DNA of 64,000 nt, from the NCBI GenBank assembly GCA_910584865.1, contig CAJUCE010000004.1, positions 117,659-181,658 on the forward strand. The letters run 5' to 3'. The notes beneath the pieces were generated by a model. The model saw nothing but the letters and a program-made list of their open reading frames with translations, was not told the DNA's origin and did no database searches. Each line of letters begins with the position of its first letter. Positions within the stretch are counted from its first letter, which is position 1. Made by a program: the position numbers and the translations under genes. Source of the DNA: an uncultured Acetatifactor sp. GTDB taxonomy: Bacteria > Bacillota > Clostridia > Lachnospirales > Lachnospiraceae. Below, piece after piece: positions 8,756 through 18,282 of the stretch.

Positions 8756-10906
8756 TTACATATCCTTCCCGTAGATTCCGGCCAGCCAGTAAATCACATG
8801 GGATGCAAATCCGTGATTGCAGCTGGCCGTGGGGCTGTCATGTTCCCAGAGAGTCCCCGTCCGCTGTGCCATGGCTGCAAAATATCCCCTAATATTGTCT
8901 ACCACATCCTGATACTGTCCCTCTCGATACAACAGTTCAATCCGCAGATAATTTCCGATAAAAGCGTTGGCATATGCCACCTGGGGATACTTTCCGGTAT
9001 GTTTCCTCTGGGGCCCGAAATCCTTGTTCAGCACCTCCCAGAGTCCGGCATCTTCCTCACAGTCGGCCGTCCCGGTGAAAAAAGCGTAATATTGACAGAC
9101 TTCCGTACAGTTTCCCGGATTGATCAGCACATTCCCCTCTCTGCGCTCGTTATCCGTAAAGAAGCCGTTCTTCAGAGAGCGTTCCCGAATTGTTTCGCGA
9201 AGCTTTTTTGCCTTTTCCCGCAGACTCTCGTCCCCATACAGAGACGCCATGGCAAGCAGCATCCGCATATAGAGCATATTGGTGGGGAAATTCACATCCT
9301 GCACCACATCCTCGTCATTGGCTCTGGACCATTCCACGAAAACCCAGCCGTCAAGCCCTTCCAGAAGCCCATATTCATTTTCAAAGCGATTAAAATATGC
9401 TGCCAGCCCATAAACCTTCTGCCTCGCACGTTCAATCAGCTCCCGGTCTTTGCTTCTGTCCAAATACTCCTCCAGCTCCAGCACAAACCACATGGCCCAG
9501 TTGGGGATAAACACCCCGTCCGCATGATCCGCAGGATAGCACATGGGAAGCATACCCCCCGGCAGATGCTCGAAATACTGCGGCAGGAGGAAATTTTCCA
9601 GGAAAGCCTTCTCCAGTACCGACTCTCCGGTAAGGACATACTCCACTCTGGCGGTAAAGAAGCTGTCACAGAGCCACCCTGCCCGCTCTCTGGAAGGACA
9701 GTCCGTAAAAATGTCCACCGCATTGGACAGATAGGATTCCTCTGCCGCCTGATAAATCCGGCGAAGGACCTGGTCCTCGGGCAGTCTGACACGGTAGGCC
9801 GTCCTCGGATGCCGGTACTGTATCATATCCATATCTTCCACCACAGCGCTGCCCTTTACCACAATCTGTACATACTTCATGGTATAAGGTGCAAATGCCA
9901 TGGTAGTATGGCTTCCGGCATCCAGCCTGTACCGGAGACAGTTCACGGAAGACATCCGCATACAGTCAAGCTTCCCATTCTCCAATATCTCATCGAATAA
10001 TAGATAGACAATACACGCTTCTTCGCATTTTATCCTTGCTCTCAAGAAACCGGTGGCATTAAAAGGAAAACGGTACAGGCCATATCCGTCCTTCAGTACT
10101 AGGGGAAACATATCCCCTTCCCCTTTCGATAAAGGCACCGGACAAATACCTCCGACCTCATCTGCCAGATGTACCTCCTGCTCCTGTCTCCGATACCCGT
10201 TCATACCCGGTTTCTTCTCCCAGCTCTGCAATACCTCCTGCAATACCGGACGAAACTCTGCCTGCCCGGTCTCTTCCAAAGCCTGTACCGGCAGTCGCTC
10301 ATACTCCGGCACCCTTACGCTGCGCTTTCGATAAAACCGCTCTCCCGATGCAGCTACTATAGGCTGTTCATAGCCGCCGAGCCCTTCCCAGCCGGTCTCC
10401 GTATAGAAGCCTGCTTTCTCTGCCCGCAGATCATAGCATTCCACAAATGCACGCTGGAAGCTGTACCTGCCTACCTTCCTCACACGCTGCTTCAGATCAT
10501 AGGCCTGAAGCCTGTCCCCCTGCCCCACTGCACAGGAACCGGTACCGGTGCAGCACACTGCTTCGCCGTCCCGGATAAATTCCGCCGTGACAAAGGAGGA
10601 CTGATCCAATGTGTCATAGGTATTTACGTTATACCCCACAACTTCTATCACCACCACGTTCTCCTTTTCCGTCAGATAATCCCTCAGCCCTATCCGGTCC
10701 ACACAGTAATAACGATGGGCTGTCCTGGCCGGTCCGGCGCATAGAAATCTGCCGTTTACCCATAGACGGAAAACAGTAGATGCCGCCAGATAAAGGCAGA
10801 TATCGCCCGCCGGCAGCACAGCCCGGAATGCCAGTTCGCAGTTTTTCTCCTTCTCTCTCCCGACAGCCCAGACTGCCTCCGCTTTGTGAAAATAAAATGC
10901 TTCCAT
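8756..10906 (-). CDS. GH78-like alpha-L-rhamnosidase family glycosidase
   Basis: I chose the start MEAFYFHK at 10906 because the GAGAAAGGAGA upstream is its ribosome site; the ORF opens six codons earlier inside that site. The 716-residue protein has N-terminal beta-sandwich modules and a (alpha/alpha)6-barrel catalytic part. D402 begins the motif DCPSRERAGW, diagnostic for GH78-like enzymes, where acidic residues act in catalysis. There is no signal peptide, so it is probably cytoplasmic and acts on imported rhamnosides or related glycosides. No transporter is adjacent apart from the permease remnant at 7725. The exact substrate is unknown. Confidence 0.8.
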   Translation of the reverse strand: MEAFYFHKAEAVWAVGREKEKNCELAFRAVLPAGDICLYLAASTVFRLWVNGRFLCAGPARTAHRYYCVDRIGLRDYLTEKENVVVIEVVGYNVNTYDTLDQSSFVTAEFIRDGEAVCCTGTGSCAVGQGDRLQAYDLKQRVRKVGRYSFQRAFVECYDLRAEKAGFYTETGWEGLGGYEQPIVAASGERFYRKRSVRVPEYERLPVQALEETGQAEFRPVLQEVLQSWEKKPGMNGYRRQEQEVHLADEVGGICPVPLSKGEGDMFPLVLKDGYGLYRFPFNATGFLRARIKCEEACIVYLLFDEILENGKLDCMRMSSVNCLRYRLDAGSHTTMAFAPYTMKYVQIVVKGSAVVEDMDMIQYRHPRTAYRVRLPEDQVLRRIYQAAEESYLSNAVDIFTDCPSRERAGWLCDSFFTARVEYVLTGESVLEKAFLENFLLPQYFEHLPGGMLPMCYPADHADGVFIPNWAMWFVLELEEYLDRSKDRELIERARQKVYGLAAYFNRFENEYGLLEGLDGWVFVEWSRANDEDVVQDVNFPTNMLYMRMLLAMASLYGDESLREKAKKLRETIRERSLKNGFFTDNERREGNVLINPGNCTEVCQYYAFFTGTADCEEDAGLWEVLNKDFGPQRKHTGKYPQVAYANAFIGNYLRIELLYREGQYQDVVDNIRGYFAAMAQRTGTLWEHDSPTASCNHGFASHVIYWLAGIYGKDM

Positions 10907-10966
10907 AGATTCTCCTTTCTCCACCCACCGTTCTCATCTAAAGCCGTACAAATTGCCTCCGAACCC

Positions 10967-11659
10967 TCAATCCAGTCCCACAATCCCGTCCACCGGCAGG
11001 GACATAACCACTCCCTGGGCCTTGCTCTGCATGCCGCATTTCCTGCCGATCTCCTGCATGATGGCCAGCTTATCCTCCTTGGTGGCCAGGATAATGACTA
11101 CTTCCCGTTCCTCCTGCACGCTGATCTTCCAGAATTTCATAGCCTCCTGGCTTCCGATACGTCGGCTGTGGAATACCGTGCCGCCGGAAGCCCCTTTGGG
11201 CCTGGCCGCATTCATCACATCCTCGCTGAATCCCTGATTAACGATCACCATGATCATGCTATATTCGTGATCTGCCATATCCGCTTCCTTCCTCTCCGAT
11301 GTTTTTCCGGTTTGTTCCGGTTCCAGATTCTCCGTCATCTGGACAAGGTGCCCGCTTCCGCCGGACATATAGACGGTAAATGCGATACCGGTATTGGGCA
11401 TTCCAAGATGCAGCTTTTTGCGCAGCTTCCGCATCATTTCATCCGCAAATACTTTCGGCATCATGCTCATCAGGATATTCTTGTCCACCCCGTCCAACCC
11501 CAGCATGTCCATGACATCGCTGGTTGCAGTCCCCTGTGCATGAAAAATATACTGCATGGGGACATTCCCTTCCTTAAACAATCCTGTCGCCTTGTTTACC
11601 AGCTTCGGCGTGGCAATCAGGAATAACATGCGAAAAGCAAACCTTTTATTGTCCGCCAT
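10967..11659 (-). CDS. P-II-like regulatory protein paired with DUF1538
   Basis: I chose the start MADNKRF at 11659 because GGAGG lies 9 bases upstream. It overlaps the end of the DUF1538 gene by 14 bases, so the two are translationally coupled. The 230-residue protein appears to hold two P-II/ferredoxin-like folds: about residues 1-90, and a second after about 120 (EYSMIMVIVNQGFSEDVMN to IVGL). They are joined by a charged linker. P-II-like proteins bind nucleotides and control membrane transporters, so it probably regulates its membrane partner. No ligand can be read from the sequence. Confidence 0.72.
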   Translation of the reverse strand: MADNKRFAFRMLFLIATPKLVNKATGLFKEGNVPMQYIFHAQGTATSDVMDMLGLDGVDKNILMSMMPKVFADEMMRKLRKKLHLGMPNTGIAFTVYMSGGSGHLVQMTENLEPEQTGKTSERKEADMADHEYSMIMVIVNQGFSEDVMNAARPKGASGGTVFHSRRIGSQEAMKFWKISVQEEREVVIILATKEDKLAIMQEIGRKCGMQSKAQGVVMSLPVDGIVGLD

Positions 11660-13190
11660 CTTCATCGTCCTCCTCAAATTCAATGATGTCATCCATAACA
11701 TCCAACGCTTCTGCCTCCTGTACAGGAGCTGTTCCGGCCAGCTTCATCTTGTACTGATATACAATTCCCATCAGCTGTATGGCAATCAGAGGCGTCAGCG
11801 CCACCAGCGCCACCACGCCGAAGGCATCCGTCATCAGATTGCCGCCCACCGCATCACAGGCTCCGATACTCAAAGGGAGCAGAAAAGTCGTGGTCATGGG
11901 TCCGCTGGCCACGCCGCCGGAGTCAAACGCGATACCCACAAACATCTTCGGCACAAACCTTGACAAGATCAGCGCAGCCAGGTATCCGGGTATAATGATC
12001 CAGTGAATCGGCAGTCCTGTCAGCACTCTGATCATGGACAGGCCCACACTGGCTGACACTCCCAAAGACATGCACAGATTCATGGATTTTGCGGACACGG
12101 AACCATTGGTTACTCCTTCTACCTGACGGTTCAACACCTGGATGGCAGGCTCCGCCTTGACGATATAGTAACCGATCAGCATGCCGATGGGCACCAGCAG
12201 CCATTTCCAGGCCTCCGCAGCAATCTCGTTTCCCAATAGAGCCCCCACCGGTGCGAAGCCCACATTCACGCCGCAGAGAAACAGCACCAATCCTATATAT
12301 GTATATGCAAAACCTACCGTCACACGCTTTACCTGTCTGCGCGGATAACGATGCGTAAGAACCTGGAAAAGAATAAACACGCCTGCAACCGGAATCAGGG
12401 AGATCAGAACCTCCCGCACATAGGGCGGCATGCTGAAGAGAAATTCTTTCACCACATCCCGGGTAGTCTGCACATGGGCAACTTCGGCCGCCGAGTAGGC
12501 AGCTTCGCTGGGACTGAAAAACATCCCCAAAATCAACACTGCCAAAATCGGTCCCACACTGGAAAGCGCTACCAGACCAAAGCTGTCGCTGGAGGCATTC
12601 CGGTCGCCGCGGACGGAGGCAAGACCCACACCCATGGCCATAATAAAGGGCACTGTCATAGGGCCCGTGGTCACACCGCCGGAATCAAACGCCACCGCCA
12701 GGAAATCCCGGGAGACGAAAAAAGACGCCACAATCAGGACTGCGTACAATCCGATCAATATGGTAGAGAGATTGATCTGGAACAATATTCTGATAATCGC
12801 CACTGCCAAAAACATGCCAACCCCAACGGCTACTGTCAAAATCAATGTCAGGTTGGGAACGGACGGTACCTGCTCCGCAAGCACCTGCAGATCAGGCTCT
12901 GAGATGGTAATAATGGCCCCCATGGAAAAACCGATCAGAACGATCAGCGAAATATGCCTCGCTTTCGATATCTGGACACCAATACCTTCCCCCAACGGCG
13001 TCATGGACATCTCTGCCCCCAGCTGGAAAAATCCCATCCCTATCACCAGCATAATCGCTCCTACCAGGAACATCACCATGGTTCCCAGATCCACAGGCAC
13101 CAGCAAAATGCTCAACAGCAGCACGATTCCCGTTATGGGCAGCACGGCGGAGAGGGATTCCAAAATTTTTTCTTTCAATTTTTGGTTCAT
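11646..13190 (-). CDS. DUF1538 domain integral membrane protein
   Basis: About 514 residues with around 12 transmembrane helices arranged as two homologous halves. Each half contains an AFDSGGV motif followed by GPMT (LAVAFDSGGVTTGPMT and IAFDSGGVASGPMT), the DUF1538 signature. This looks like a duplicated transporter or channel fold. A GAGG ribosome site favours the ATG at 13190 (MNQKLKEKI), though a GTG at 13199 and ATG at 13196 are also in frame. The downstream P-II-like gene overlaps it, which suggests a ligand-gated transporter. The substrate is unknown. Confidence 0.85.
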   Translation of the reverse strand: MNQKLKEKILESLSAVLPITGIVLLLSILLVPVDLGTMVMFLVGAIMLVIGMGFFQLGAEMSMTPLGEGIGVQISKARHISLIVLIGFSMGAIITISEPDLQVLAEQVPSVPNLTLILTVAVGVGMFLAVAIIRILFQINLSTILIGLYAVLIVASFFVSRDFLAVAFDSGGVTTGPMTVPFIMAMGVGLASVRGDRNASSDSFGLVALSSVGPILAVLILGMFFSPSEAAYSAAEVAHVQTTRDVVKEFLFSMPPYVREVLISLIPVAGVFILFQVLTHRYPRRQVKRVTVGFAYTYIGLVLFLCGVNVGFAPVGALLGNEIAAEAWKWLLVPIGMLIGYYIVKAEPAIQVLNRQVEGVTNGSVSAKSMNLCMSLGVSASVGLSMIRVLTGLPIHWIIIPGYLAALILSRFVPKMFVGIAFDSGGVASGPMTTTFLLPLSIGACDAVGGNLMTDAFGVVALVALTPLIAIQLMGIVYQYKMKLAGTAPVQEAEALDVMDDIIEFEEDDEDGGQ

Positions 13191-13319
13191 CCGCATCACC
13201 TCTTTTTCGGTTTAAAAAATATATTTTCATCTGTTCTGTCAGACATTTCATTCCCTTATTCAATATTTCAGCTGTGCTGGGCATGCCTTGACGGACGTGC
13301 CCGGCACAGCAGGTTTCGC

Positions 13320-13667
13320 TCAGGGAAGTGCCTGTGTGGCCACAATATTGCTGCCGAAGGCATCATCCATCAGAATATCTCCTATGGAAACCGGCGGTGT
13401 AACCGTATGTCCATTGATCAGCTGCATGCAATCCAGCATTCTGGCCTTGGGAATCGGCCGGTCCGTCTTGACGGACAGCATTCTGCCGTCCGTACAGCGC
13501 ATAGTAGTGGTGAGTGTCCTCTCCGGATGGCTGATTTCCGCCTCCGCGTAGGCCGCCCCTCTTTTACAGGTATTTCCGCTGATCTCTGTTATGTTTCGTC
13601 CCTCCATTTTTACGGTAATAGAGCATCCCATGGGACATATAATGCAAGTCATATTTCGTTCTGTCAT
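13320..13667 (-). CDS. DUF1667 protein, Fe-S partner of GlpA-like dehydrogenase
   Basis: A 115-residue protein. The N-terminal CIICPMGC and a later CKRGAAYA give four cysteines likely to bind an iron-sulfur cluster. DUF1667 proteins are encoded with FAD-dependent GlpA/GlpB-like oxidoreductases and are thought to form the small electron-transfer subunit. AGGAGG lies 4 bases before the start. It is the last gene of the three-gene set starting at 16585, although a 187-base gap with a potential stem separates it from the middle gene. Confidence 0.85.
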   Translation of the reverse strand: MTERNMTCIICPMGCSITVKMEGRNITEISGNTCKRGAAYAEAEISHPERTLTTTMRCTDGRMLSVKTDRPIPKARMLDCMQLINGHTVTPPVSIGDILMDDAFGSNIVATQALP

Positions 13668-13688
13668 ATTTCCTCCTATTATAGTTCC

Positions 13689-13786
13689 GCATCAGCCCCG
13701 CCCAGCACCCGGACATGGGCAGAGAATTTCCTGCCGCGAAAGAAACGCGTCCGTAAATCCTCTGGGGCGCTGTGCGGGGCAGATGC
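13689..13786. other. Long imperfect inverted repeat between dehydrogenase subunit genes
   Basis: Arms at 13689-13708 and 13767-13786 match as inverted repeats in about 16 of 20 positions and are GC-rich, with about 58 bases between them. In the minus-strand transcript this would form a stable stem between the flavoprotein gene and the DUF1667 gene. It is not followed by a clear T-run. It may tune relative expression or be a decayed repeat element. Confidence 0.4.
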
Positions 13787-13854
13787 TGATTTAATTTAGC
13801 TCTGTTGACATTTCTAAGCCGGACTTTTCCAGTACCGCATTCGCCATCCTGTTC

Positions 13855-15096
13855 CTAATCCCGCTCCCCTTCCAGCTCCAGCTTCAGCTCTCCCGCTCCT
13901 TCCAGAAGCGCTTCCTTAATCCGGATGCTCTCCATCTCCCCCGGCGCTGTTCTGGGCTTCTTCACGGAATAGACGGCTTCCCCGTCTCTTCGGACAGTAA
14001 TTTTTACATTGCGGTATCTGTCGGCCACCCGAAAATATACGGTTACATCCTTGCCCTGGGTAATCCTCCGGGGAACGGTATACCGTATTTTTCCATCTGT
14101 CACAAGAGAAATATCACGGTCCGCCCCAAGTTTTCCCCGGACAAATGCCGCTGCGCTGTGTCCTGCGATTTCAGCTTCTTCCGATACAAAATCCACCAGG
14201 TCATGTACATGAAGCACATTGCCGCAGGCAAATATTCCTTCCTGCGAAGTCTGTCTGTTCTGATCTACAATCGGGCCGCCTGTCACCGGATCCAGCGCAA
14301 TGCCTGCCTGAAGGGACAATTCATTTTCCGGAATCAGGCCCACAGACAAAAGCAATGTATCACAGGTAATATATTCCTTTGTCTCCTCAATAGGACGGCG
14401 TCTCTCATCCACCTTCGCAATGGTAACTCCCTCAATCCGATCCTTTCCATGTATCTCCACTACAGTGTGGCTTAACTTCAGCGGAATCCCGAAATCGTTC
14501 AGACATTGCTCAATATTCCTGGCCAGCCCTCCGGAATAGGGCATGAGCTCACATACCGCCTTCACCTTTGCGCCTTCCAGCGTCATGCGCCTTGCCATGA
14601 TAAGACCGATATCTCCGGAGCCTAAGATCACCACATTCTTTCCCGGCAGATAGCCCTTTTGATTTACCAGCTTCTGGGCGGTGCCTGCGCTGTAGATTCC
14701 GGCAGGGCGCTTTCCTGCTATGTTCAGGGAGCCCTTTGCCCGCTCTCTGCAGCCCATGGCTAAAATCACAGCTTTAGCCTCAATGGAAAAAATACCCTCC
14801 TCTTCATTGGTGGCCGTAATCACCCTGTCCGGAGTAACGGACAGCACCATAGTCCTGCTCTTTATAGGAATCTTCCGCTCCCGAACCTGTTGTTCGTACC
14901 TCCATGCATATTCCGGTCCTGTCAGTTCCTCCCCAAACCGATGCAGTCCAAAACCATTATGAATACATTGCTGTAATATTCCCCCCAGCCCTTCATCCCG
15001 CTCCAGGATCAGGATATCTCTGACTCCTTCATCATAGGCAGCCACTGCTGCGCTCATACCTGCGGGTCCGCCTCCGATAATCACCAAATCTGTCAT
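13855..15096 (-). CDS. FAD-dependent oxidoreductase (GlpB-like subunit)
   Basis: A 413-residue flavoprotein. It has an N-terminal FAD Rossmann motif GGGPAGMSAAVAAY, a second nucleotide-binding motif GSGDIGLIMARRM (about 150-170), a CRERAKGS segment and a late FACGN motif that contacts FAD. It resembles the pyridine-nucleotide-disulfide-type subunit found with GlpA-like enzymes and DUF1667. It probably passes electrons from the dehydrogenase subunit encoded directly upstream, 31 bases away. The natural electron acceptor cannot be read from the sequence. Confidence 0.85.
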   Translation of the reverse strand: MTDLVIIGGGPAGMSAAVAAYDEGVRDILILERDEGLGGILQQCIHNGFGLHRFGEELTGPEYAWRYEQQVRERKIPIKSRTMVLSVTPDRVITATNEEEGIFSIEAKAVILAMGCRERAKGSLNIAGKRPAGIYSAGTAQKLVNQKGYLPGKNVVILGSGDIGLIMARRMTLEGAKVKAVCELMPYSGGLARNIEQCLNDFGIPLKLSHTVVEIHGKDRIEGVTIAKVDERRRPIEETKEYITCDTLLLSVGLIPENELSLQAGIALDPVTGGPIVDQNRQTSQEGIFACGNVLHVHDLVDFVSEEAEIAGHSAAAFVRGKLGADRDISLVTDGKIRYTVPRRITQGKDVTVYFRVADRYRNVKITVRRDGEAVYSVKKPRTAPGEMESIRIKEALLEGAGELKLELEGERD

Positions 15097-15127
15097 CTTG
15101 CTTTTGTCTCCTTGTCTCCGGTTGTGA

Positions 15128-16585
15128 TCAACTTTCCCTGCTCTCTTTGGTTCTCCCCATGCTGATCTCTGACCCCGGGCCTGACTTCGTTACTGTCTCA
15201 CAGGGAATCCCCAGCTCTCTGGCCAGAAGCTCCGCGATATGCGGCATACAGAATCCCCCCTGGCACCTTCCCATCTGCGCGCGGGTACGGCGTTTTATTC
15301 CGTCCAGATCTCTTGCCGGCGGATTAGTATGGATCGCAGCCAGAATTTCGCCTTCTGTAACGGTTTCACAGCGGCATACCACTCTGCCATAGGCTTTATC
15401 CTTTCGGATCATTTCGTTTTTCTCTTCCACAGATGCCTCCCGAAAGGCATACACAGGTTTGCGGATGGGCTGATAATCCGCCCTGGCTTCCATCTTTAGT
15501 CCCTGGTCTTTGAGCATGTCCGTGATATATTCCGCAATCGCCGGCGCGGCGGTCAAACCCGGGGACTCGATTCCGGCCGCATTGATAAAGCCGGGTCTGT
15601 GGGATGTAATGATGAAATCACCCGTATTACCCGCGGCACGCAAGCCGCTGAAGGATGTAATGACCTTTTGAAACGGAATATTTCTCACATTCTCCCCGGC
15701 CTGTTCCATAATCCGCGCGATTCCTTCCGCTGTGGTAGCGGTATCTTCCTTATCCTCCCGATCCACGGAAGTGGGCCCCAGGAGCAGATTGCCGTCTACG
15801 GTAGGCGTAATCAGGATTCCTTTCCCCTTAGGTGAAGGCGTACGGAAAATCGTATGAGACACCAGAGCGCCGCAGGTTTTATCCAGCAGCAGATATTCTC
15901 CTCTGCGGGGGTGTACCTGTATGGTATGGTCTCCTGCCAGCTTTGCAATTTCGTCCGAATAGACTCCCGCCGCATTGACCACATAGCGGGCCTGGACCTT
16001 ACGGGGGCACTCCGGTTCCCGGGTTCCGGAAACGATCTCATAGTATTCTTCCTTTTTCTCTATTCCCTGTACTTCAAAGTTCAGTAGAAGTTCCGCTCCG
16101 TTGTCCATGGCATTGCCCACGGCAGCGATGGCGAGCTCATAAGGACAAATGATTGCGCAGGACGGCGCATACAGGGCACAAACCACATCTTCCGACAGAT
16201 TGGGTTCCAGCCTCCTGGCTTCCTCCCCTGTAAGGATACGGAGATTTTTTACACCGTTTTTTATCCCCCGCCGGTACAGTTGTTCGACTACTTTTCTATC
16301 GTCCTCATTGAATCCGATGACCATGGAACCATTATTCCGATAAGGCACTCCAAGTTCCCGGGCCACTGTCTCCATCATTTCAGATCCGCGTACATTCAAC
16401 TTTGCTTTCAGACTGCCCTCTTCCGCGTCATATCCCGCATGAACGATGCCGGAATTGGCACGGGTAGCCCCCATTGCCACATCATTTTCCTTTTCCAGGA
16501 TACAGATCTTCAGATCATATGCCGCCAGTGTCCTGGCCAGCATTCCCCCTGTAATCCCGGCGCCGATAATCGCTATATCATACAT
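15128..16585 (-). CDS. GlpA-like FAD-dependent glycerol-3-phosphate dehydrogenase family protein
   Basis: A 485-residue protein. The N-terminal DAO domain has the FAD motif GAGITGGMLARTL and RANSGIVHAGYD. The C-terminal 90 residues form a BFD-type [2Fe-2S] domain with CRC and CQGGFC cysteines. The domain order matches anaerobic glycerol-3-phosphate dehydrogenase subunit A and related Clostridia enzymes. With the flavoprotein and DUF1667 genes it forms a three-part oxidoreductase, plausibly glycerol-3-phosphate to dihydroxyacetone phosphate. No glycerol kinase or uptake gene is nearby, so another 2-hydroxyacid substrate is possible. Confidence 0.82.
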   Translation of the reverse strand: MYDIAIIGAGITGGMLARTLAAYDLKICILEKENDVAMGATRANSGIVHAGYDAEEGSLKAKLNVRGSEMMETVARELGVPYRNNGSMVIGFNEDDRKVVEQLYRRGIKNGVKNLRILTGEEARRLEPNLSEDVVCALYAPSCAIICPYELAIAAVGNAMDNGAELLLNFEVQGIEKKEEYYEIVSGTREPECPRKVQARYVVNAAGVYSDEIAKLAGDHTIQVHPRRGEYLLLDKTCGALVSHTIFRTPSPKGKGILITPTVDGNLLLGPTSVDREDKEDTATTAEGIARIMEQAGENVRNIPFQKVITSFSGLRAAGNTGDFIITSHRPGFINAAGIESPGLTAAPAIAEYITDMLKDQGLKMEARADYQPIRKPVYAFREASVEEKNEMIRKDKAYGRVVCRCETVTEGEILAAIHTNPPARDLDGIKRRTRAQMGRCQGGFCMPHIAELLARELGIPCETVTKSGPGSEISMGRTKESRES

Positions 16586-16667
16586 CCTTTAACCCTGCCT
16601 TCCTTGTGTCCTTCCGAAATTCCTCTCCACTGCCCGCCTTCTGTTGCTTAGTTTACAGACTCAATGC

Positions 16668-17333
16668 TCACTCCTCTTTCCATGCGTCCGAAACAAAATA
16701 AGCCAGCGCAGCCCATGTATAAACAGAATAGTAATTCCCTCTCTCGTCACGGCCTTTCCGCAATGCCTCCCGGGCCGCGTCCTTTGTCAGCAGCGCAAAA
16801 CCGTCAAACTGTTCCGAACCTACCGCCCCCTCCTGGGACAGAGACGTCAGCTTTGCATTGCGAAGCACCGCACATACCAGAGCATTGCTTTCATCCGTCA
16901 TCCCCGGCGTCGAAAAAAGCAGCGGATTCACTACCGTCACCGAATCTCCCTCCTCTACCTGCAGCCCGGTTTCCTCCCTGATCTCCCGTACTGTAGCAGA
17001 GAGAATCGGCTCCTCTTCATCCCGGTCATCCGGATCAATCAACCCGGCCGGCACACTGAGCAGATAACGCCCTGTAGGATAACGGAATTCATAGGAAAGA
17101 AGCAGCTTCGCTTCCTGTCCCGGACTGTGAAGAATCACAATGCAGCTTACCGCGTCCGGCTGCATCTTCCGGAATTCCTCATCCGACTTCACCGCCACCA
17201 ATTCCTCCTGCACTCTTCTGGTAGCATCAAAATAGTGTCTGCCCGGCGCGTACTGCAAGTCCGCCACTTTGATATATGGGGAATCGAACACTATCTTTAC
17301 ATCCTCTTTTCTGATCTGTTGATTTTCAGTCAT
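16668..17333 (-). CDS. Nudix hydrolase, ADP-ribose pyrophosphatase type
   Basis: A 221-residue protein. The Nudix box is at about residues 98-125, with the core REIREETGL; the first part (GLIDPDDRDEEEP) is a few residues longer than the canonical spacing. The fold and size fit NDP-sugar/ADP-ribose hydrolases. An AGGAG site lies 10 bases before the start. It is followed by the GlpA-like operon in the same direction, but an 82-base gap leaves co-transcription open. Confidence 0.85.
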   Translation of the reverse strand: MTENQQIRKEDVKIVFDSPYIKVADLQYAPGRHYFDATRRVQEELVAVKSDEEFRKMQPDAVSCIVILHSPGQEAKLLLSYEFRYPTGRYLLSVPAGLIDPDDRDEEEPILSATVREIREETGLQVEEGDSVTVVNPLLFSTPGMTDESNALVCAVLRNAKLTSLSQEGAVGSEQFDGFALLTKDAAREALRKGRDERGNYYSVYTWAALAYFVSDAWKEE

Positions 17334-17379
17334 TTTCTATGCTCTCCTTATTTTATACTGCCTCCTGCAAATGGTCAAA

Positions 17380-18162
17380 TTATAAATTTTTCCTCTCCAT
17401 CCTGTCCAAAATACCGTCCACATCCACCCCGGGGTGCGTCACATAGAATCGGCAGACCTGCTCCGCAAATTCCTCGTCCACTTGATTGCGGGCCGCGATC
17501 TGCGCTACCGTCCTTCCGCTCCTCATCTCTTTCATGATCTTCTTGATCAGCCCATGCAGATCCCTGCCCCTGAGGAAATCCGTATCCCGCCCCGATGTCG
17601 CTTTGGCCTGCATACCTGCGGCCCCGGAATTTCCGCCCTGCTTCCCGGTTCCCTTACTGTCTAACTCCGCCCGCTTTCCATACTGCTTCCCCCGACCGGA
17701 AATCTCCCATTCCACTCTCTTTGTTTCAAGCCGATGCTCTGCCGGATAGAGGATCAATACCATCATGGTAACCGGAAGCCGAAAACGTCTGGGTCCGCAG
17801 CTGCCCGGATCCAGATACCTGGTCCTTCCCTCTGCTCGTTCCTCATATTGATGGGAATGGCCATATATGACAATATCGGCATCCGCCAGATCCTTCGCAA
17901 TCTTTTTCCTGTTATGAATCATATAAATCCGAAATCCGAATAAAGTACACTCCAATTCCTCCGGCAGCTCCCCTGCCCAGTCTCCGTCCACATTGCCCCG
18001 CACCGCGTAAACGGGGCAGATTTTCCGCAAGCGCTCCAAGACATCGGACCGGCCCAAATCTCCCGCATGGAAAACTGCCTCACAGCCTCCGAGATACTCC
18101 GCCACTTCCGGCCGAAGCGTACCATGTGTATCCGAAATAATGGCAATGCGATGTGCTTCCAT
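17380..18162 (-). CDS. YfcE/MJ0936-type metallophosphodiesterase with C-terminal extension
   Basis: A 260-residue protein. Residues 1-165 hold all calcineurin-like metal motifs: DTHG (D11, H13), GDLG, GNVD and the late GHSH. This predicts a two-metal phosphodiesterase. The remaining 90 residues are a low-complexity linker and a helical domain (IKKIMKEMRSGRTVAQIAARN onward) that resembles a helix-turn-helix. That extension is not part of the usual YfcE length of about 180. The gene lies 46 bases upstream of the Nudix gene. Confidence 0.85.
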   Translation of the reverse strand: MEAHRIAIISDTHGTLRPEVAEYLGGCEAVFHAGDLGRSDVLERLRKICPVYAVRGNVDGDWAGELPEELECTLFGFRIYMIHNRKKIAKDLADADIVIYGHSHQYEERAEGRTRYLDPGSCGPRRFRLPVTMMVLILYPAEHRLETKRVEWEISGRGKQYGKRAELDSKGTGKQGGNSGAAGMQAKATSGRDTDFLRGRDLHGLIKKIMKEMRSGRTVAQIAARNQVDEEFAEQVCRFYVTHPGVDVDGILDRMERKNL

Positions 18163-18282
18163 CTGCGTCTCCCTTCCTGACTTATATATGTCCGCTTTTC
18201 ATTCCGGCCCGCCCTCCTGGCGCAGCTCCGCCCCCACTGTTACCGGACAGTCCCTTCCTATCCGTCCCAAAACAGATGCCTG

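Noticed and set aside
8741..10000. A 419-codon plus-strand frame opposite the GH78-like gene
   Set aside because: Overlaps a well-supported glycosidase in antisense and has no recognisable protein features.
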